A stretch of 6,871 nucleotides of DNA, from positions 1 to 6,871 of the forward strand of contig CANHHI010000087.1 in NCBI GenBank assembly GCA_947460225.1, read 5' to 3'. The position numbers were made by a program, and so were the translations under genes. The notes below the pieces were generated by a model. It was not told where the DNA came from, did no database searches, and worked only from the letters and a program-made list of their open reading frames with translations. The stretch comes from Flavobacteriales bacterium. Its GTDB lineage: Bacteria; Bacteroidota; Bacteroidia; Flavobacteriales_D; CANHHI01. Each line of letters starts with the position of its first letter. Position 1 is the first letter of the stretch. Of the stretch, positions 4,370 through 6,871 are shown one piece after another.

Positions 4370-5611
4370 CTAAGACCAAGATGCGTATTCCGTTGAAGAA
4401 TACTCTTTGTTTTCTAATTTCTCACGCACTTTTTTCAAAATATCTATCGTATATTGCACATCTTCCAAGGTATGCAAAGCTGTTGGCATCAAACGCAACA
4501 TAATAACATCTTTGGGTACTACGGGATAAATCACAATAGAACAAAAAATATTATAGTTCTCACGCAAATCAAAAGTAACATTGGTGGCTTCAGGCAAAGT
4601 GCCTTTGAGCAACACAGGGGTAATGTGCGTATTGGTTATACCTATGTCAAAACCTTCTTGTTTGAGTCCCTCTTGCAGGGCTGTTGCCACCTGCCAAAGC
4701 GAATCTTTTAATTCTTTATTTTTGAGTAGTTCCAAACGCTTGGCTATCCCCAAAACAAAAGCAATAGGCAAAGATTGTCCAAAAATTTGAGAACGCATGT
4801 TGTATTCCAAATATTCTATAATTTCCTCATCGGCAGCCACAAAAGCACCACTGGACGCAAAAGCCTTGTCAAAAGAGGCAAAATAAACATCAACGCCTGC
4901 TTGCACCCCTTGATGTTCAGGCGTGCCTGCGCCTGTTTCGCCTAAAACACCAAAACCATGTGCATCATCGACAAACAGCCTAAAATCAAATTCTTGCTTT
5001 AAGTCTATAATTTCTTTGAGTTTGCCCTGGTCGCCAGCCATGCCAAAAACGCCTTCGGTAGCCACCAAAATGCCACCACCTGTTTGTTCAGTCATTTGTT
5101 TAGCTCTTTCTAGCTGTTTGCGCAAACTATCTATATCGTTGTGTTGATACACAAAACGCTTGCCCAAATGCAAGCGAAATCCGTCCAACATACAAGCGTG
5201 GCAATCTGCATCGTAAACAATTACATCGTTTCTGTCAACCAAAGCATCTACAATAGACACACAGCCTTGATAAGCAAAATTCAATAAATAAGCCGCTTGT
5301 TTGCCTACAAATTTTGCCAAAGCCCGCTCTGTTTTCTCATGCGCTGCCGTTTGCCCTGTAATCATGCGTGCACCCATAGGCGCAGATAAACCATGCTCTT
5401 GCACAGCTTGTATATCTATTTGTCTAAGCTCTGCGTGATTGGCAAACCCTAGATAATTGTTCATACTCCAAACCAGCATTTCTTTTCCCCTAAACGACAT
5501 ACGGTTAGAGATAGGTCCCTCCAACTTGGGAAAGAAAAAATAACCGTGTCCATCACGAGAGTATTTTCCCAAAGGACCAGGATTTTGCTTGATTTTTTCA
5601 AAAATATCCAC
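4370..5611 (-). CDS. PLP-dependent alpha-oxoamine synthase (serine palmitoyltransferase / cysteate acyltransferase / KBL-like)
   Basis: The 413-residue fold-type I enzyme belongs to the family that condenses an amino acid with an acyl thioester and releases CO2. Visible features are NNYLGFANH (51-59), the PLP-stacking His in DADCHAC (H138), TEGVFGMAGDQG (185-196), VDDAHGFGVLGETGAG (214-229) with PLP-binding D216 and H218, and the Schiff-base lysine K249 in ASFDKAFASSGAF. The usual motif before this lysine is T-hydrophobic-(S/G/A)-K; here it is S-F-D-K, with Asp next to the lysine. The N-terminal block FPKLEGPISNRM is familiar from a Bacteroidota subfamily often labelled aminotransferase class I/II or SPT-like. 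Serine (sphingolipids), cysteate (sulfonolipids) or glycine could be the amino acid; this cannot be settled here. The start is GTG at 5611: no ATG lies between it and the upstream stop, and MDIFEKI fits the family N-terminus as I recall it. It is the first gene of an operon with kmo. Confidence 0.85.
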   Translation of the reverse strand: MDIFEKIKQNPGPLGKYSRDGHGYFFFPKLEGPISNRMSFRGKEMLVWSMNNYLGFANHAELRQIDIQAVQEHGLSAPMGARMITGQTAAHEKTERALAKFVGKQAAYLLNFAYQGCVSIVDALVDRNDVIVYDADCHACMLDGFRLHLGKRFVYQHNDIDSLRKQLERAKQMTEQTGGGILVATEGVFGMAGDQGKLKEIIDLKQEFDFRLFVDDAHGFGVLGETGAGTPEHQGVQAGVDVYFASFDKAFASSGAFVAADEEIIEYLEYNMRSQIFGQSLPIAFVLGIAKRLELLKNKELKDSLWQVATALQEGLKQEGFDIGITNTHITPVLLKGTLPEATNVTFDLRENYNIFCSIVIYPVVPKDVIMLRLMPTALHTLEDVQYTIDILKKVREKLENKEYSSTEYASWS

Positions 5612-5636
5612 AATAATTTTCTAACAGTTCAAGGTA

Positions 5637-5667
5637 CAAATTTAAGGTATTTTTTAGAAAATACAAA
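5637..5667 (-). promoter_or_regulatory. Promoter of the oxoamine synthase-kmo operon (TTTG / N19 / TAAATTTG)
   Basis: On the minus strand TTTG (5667-5664) and TAAATTTG (5644-5637) are spaced by exactly 19 bases and match the Bacteroidota consensus in full. Transcription should start about 5628-5632, leaving a leader of some 20 bases before the GTG start at 5611. There is no recognisable Shine-Dalgarno sequence, which is normal for the phylum. Confidence 0.82.
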
Positions 5668-5682
5668 ATCACGGCAAAGCAT

Positions 5683-5712
5683 TTTGACTTATAAAAAATT
5701 TTCGTATCTTTG
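5683..5712 (+). promoter_or_regulatory. Promoter of bamD-rpoZ (TTTG / N18 / TATCTTTG)
   Basis: TTTG (5683-5686) and TATCTTTG (5705-5712) are 18 bases apart on the plus strand and match the Bacteroidota consensus. The expected transcription start near 5717-5721 gives a short leader of about 10 bases before ATG 5729. This rules against the long upstream extension of the bamD frame (from 5546), which would begin before the promoter. It is divergent from, and does not overlap, the promoter at 5637-5667. Confidence 0.78.
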
Positions 5713-5728
5713 TCCTAGTTTCTACGCT

Positions 5729-6577
5729 ATGTTTCGTATTCTACACGCAAAAATGCTCTTGGTGGCTTTGGTTCTGTTTTTCACAGCTTGTGGGAAAAAT
5801 AGCTACGAGTCTTTGCTCAAAAGTAGAGATTTGTTGTTAAAAGAAGAAAAAGCCAAAGAATATTACGCAAAGAAAAAATATGCCAAAGCCTTGCCACTGA
5901 TAGAAGATGTTTACACCTACTTGCGGGGCACAGCAAAAGCAGAAGAATTGTATTATTTGCGGGCGAAATGTTTGTATAAACTTGAATTTTACTACGAAGC
6001 TGCCTATCACTTTGACCAATTTACCAAATTATTTCCCAATAGCGATAAAGAAGAGGAATGTTCTTTTTTATCGGCATTGTGCCACTACAAAAATGCGCCT
6101 CCTGTGAATTTGTCGCAGGCGGAAACTTACGAAGCCATTGAGAGTCTAAAAGCCTTTTCTGAATATTATCCGGAAAGTTATTTGATGGATAGCACCAATA
6201 TGCTTTTGGATAAATTGCGCTACAAGCAAGAAACCAAGATGTACAATTGGGCAAATTTGTATTATAAAATGGGGCAGTTAAATGCAGCACAAGTGGCTTT
6301 TAAATTGGTGCTTAGGGATTTCCCAGGCAACCCATACCAAGAAGATATTCAGTATAAAATTGTCAAAGCAGCGTATAAATTCGCTAAAAAAAGCGTTGAA
6401 CACAAGAAAATGGAACGCTATCAGCGTGTGATGGAAGATTACTACGCTTTTGTGGATAATTTTCCAGAAAGCAAAAAAATGAGAGAACTCAGTCTTTTTT
6501 ATAAAGAAGCCCAGCGTGTGCTAGAAAAAGAAAGCAATTACACAGAAGACCAAGAAGAAGAGCAAGAAGAATACTAA
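5729..6577 (+). CDS. bamD: Outer-membrane assembly lipoprotein BamD
   Basis: BamD is the essential lipoprotein of the BAM complex, which folds beta-barrel proteins into the outer membrane. It binds BamA and barrel substrates on the periplasmic side. The 282-residue product starts with a lipoprotein signal (MFRILHAKMLLVALVLFFTAC; lipobox FTAC, lipidated C21). Five TPR-like helix pairs follow: YYAKKKYAKALPLIEDV (46-62), the YYLRAKCLYKLEFYYEAAYHF region (75-95), AIESLKAFSEYYP (136-148), LYYKMGQLNAAQVAFKLVLRDFP (178-199 region) and YQRVMEDYYAFVDNFP (231-246). The tail is strongly acidic (EDQEEEQEEY). The order of motifs and the length fit the Bacteroidota form. ATG 5729 is preferred over 5753 because it keeps the positive residues of the signal peptide, and the frame upstream precedes the promoter. 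rpoZ follows after 18 bases, a common Bacteroidota arrangement. Confidence 0.9.
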   Translation: MFRILHAKMLLVALVLFFTACGKNSYESLLKSRDLLLKEEKAKEYYAKKKYAKALPLIEDVYTYLRGTAKAEELYYLRAKCLYKLEFYYEAAYHFDQFTKLFPNSDKEEECSFLSALCHYKNAPPVNLSQAETYEAIESLKAFSEYYPESYLMDSTNMLLDKLRYKQETKMYNWANLYYKMGQLNAAQVAFKLVLRDFPGNPYQEDIQYKIVKAAYKFAKKSVEHKKMERYQRVMEDYYAFVDNFPESKKMRELSLFYKEAQRVLEKESNYTEDQEEEQEEY

Positions 6578-6595
6578 AATTATAAAAACCTAGTT

Positions 6596-6871
6596 ATGTC
6601 TTATAAAACCAGTAAAGCATCTAAAAGTACAATTACCCGTAGTAATACGCACTTAGAGGAGCAAACAGGGAATATTTATGAATCTATAAATATTATAGCC
6701 CGTAGAGCAAACCAAATCAATTTGGAAATGAAAACTGAGCTTTTGCAAAAACTAGAAGATTTTTCTATTTTGTCAGACAACATGGAAGATCATCAAGAAA
6801 ATAGCGAGCAAATTGAGATTTCTAAGTACTACGAACGTTTGCCTAAACCAACAGCTTTGGCTTTGGAAGAA
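6596..6871 (+). CDS. rpoZ: RNA polymerase omega subunit, Bacteroidota type (3' end beyond window)
   Basis: Omega helps the beta-prime subunit fold and join RNA polymerase. The 92 visible residues, from ATG 6596 to the window edge without a stop, contain GNIYESINIIARRANQI (25-41). This corresponds to the conserved omega core in which ARRA-QI matches the classic AARRARQ motif. They also contain EQIEISKYYERLPKPT (71-86), a block typical of the Bacteroidota omega extension. The full protein is probably somewhat longer than 100 residues, so only the C-terminal end is missing. The gene begins 18 bases after the bamD stop with no promoter-like box between them, so the two should share a transcript. 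Confidence 0.85.
   Translation, partial: MSYKTSKASKSTITRSNTHLEEQTGNIYESINIIARRANQINLEMKTELLQKLEDFSILSDNMEDHQENSEQIEISKYYERLPKPTALALEE

Noticed and set aside
4359..4379. TTG start at 4379 for kynurenine 3-monooxygenase
   Set aside because: It would add MVLALYF before the FAD-binding strand and overlap the stop codon of the upstream gene. ATG 4358 places the Rossmann GxGxxG at its normal position.
5546..5728. Longer bamD frame starting at 5546 with a 61-residue N-terminal extension
   Set aside because: The extension overlaps the start of the divergent oxoamine synthase gene and covers both promoters. It would also bury the lipoprotein signal inside the protein. ATG 5729 follows a consensus promoter and gives a proper signal peptide.

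Overview
The window looks like a chromosomal piece of a member of the Bacteroidota, possibly of the Cytophagia/Saprospiria type, although the class cannot be fixed from the sequence. Four things point there. Several promoters fit the phylum's TTTG / about 19 nt / TAnnTTTG pattern. Recognisable Shine-Dalgarno sequences are missing. A Bacteroidota-type BamD gene is followed directly by a Bacteroidota-type RNA polymerase omega gene. There are also a TPP-riboswitch-controlled TonB receptor and a kynurenine 3-monooxygenase (KMO).

Left part (1-2595, transcribed right to left). A TonB-dependent outer-membrane receptor (452-2500) is preceded by a clear thiamine pyrophosphate (TPP) riboswitch (2499-2577) and a TAATTTTG promoter box. 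The receptor is therefore probably a thiamine (or thiamine precursor/phosphate) importer, shut off when TPP is plentiful. The closing P1 helix of the aptamer pairs with the first two bases of the receptor start codon, which suggests direct control of translation. Beyond the receptor stop is a gene-poor stretch (1-451). It holds an unusual string of perfect mini-hairpins with mostly three-base loops, a strong 11-bp hairpin, a 20-base perfect palindrome and a possible remnant of an XRE-type helix-turn-helix gene.

Middle part (2608-2997, minus strand). A tRNA cassette runs Lys(UUU)-Leu(GAG)-Lys(UUU) under a well-formed promoter. The two Lys genes are identical over all 73 bases. A GC-clamped hairpin with T runs on both sides lies between the first-transcribed Lys gene and the Leu gene.

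Right part. A two-gene minus-strand operon encodes a PLP-dependent alpha-oxoamine synthase (4370-5611, GTG start; the family includes serine palmitoyltransferase, cysteate fatty-acyl transferase and 2-amino-3-ketobutyrate CoA ligase) and then KMO (3006-4358). They are 11 bases apart. The operon promoter lies close to the divergent promoter of the plus-strand operon bamD-rpoZ (5729 to the window edge), which serves outer-membrane protein assembly and RNA polymerase. The omega gene runs off the window. BamD is part of the machinery that would insert the TonB receptor into the outer membrane; otherwise the three units are functionally separate.

I see no phage, CRISPR, transposase or defence system. 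The points most worth a second look are the start-codon-sequestering TPP riboswitch, the hairpin array at 262-450, and the unexplained pairing of KMO with an alpha-oxoamine synthase that has an atypical PLP-lysine motif.
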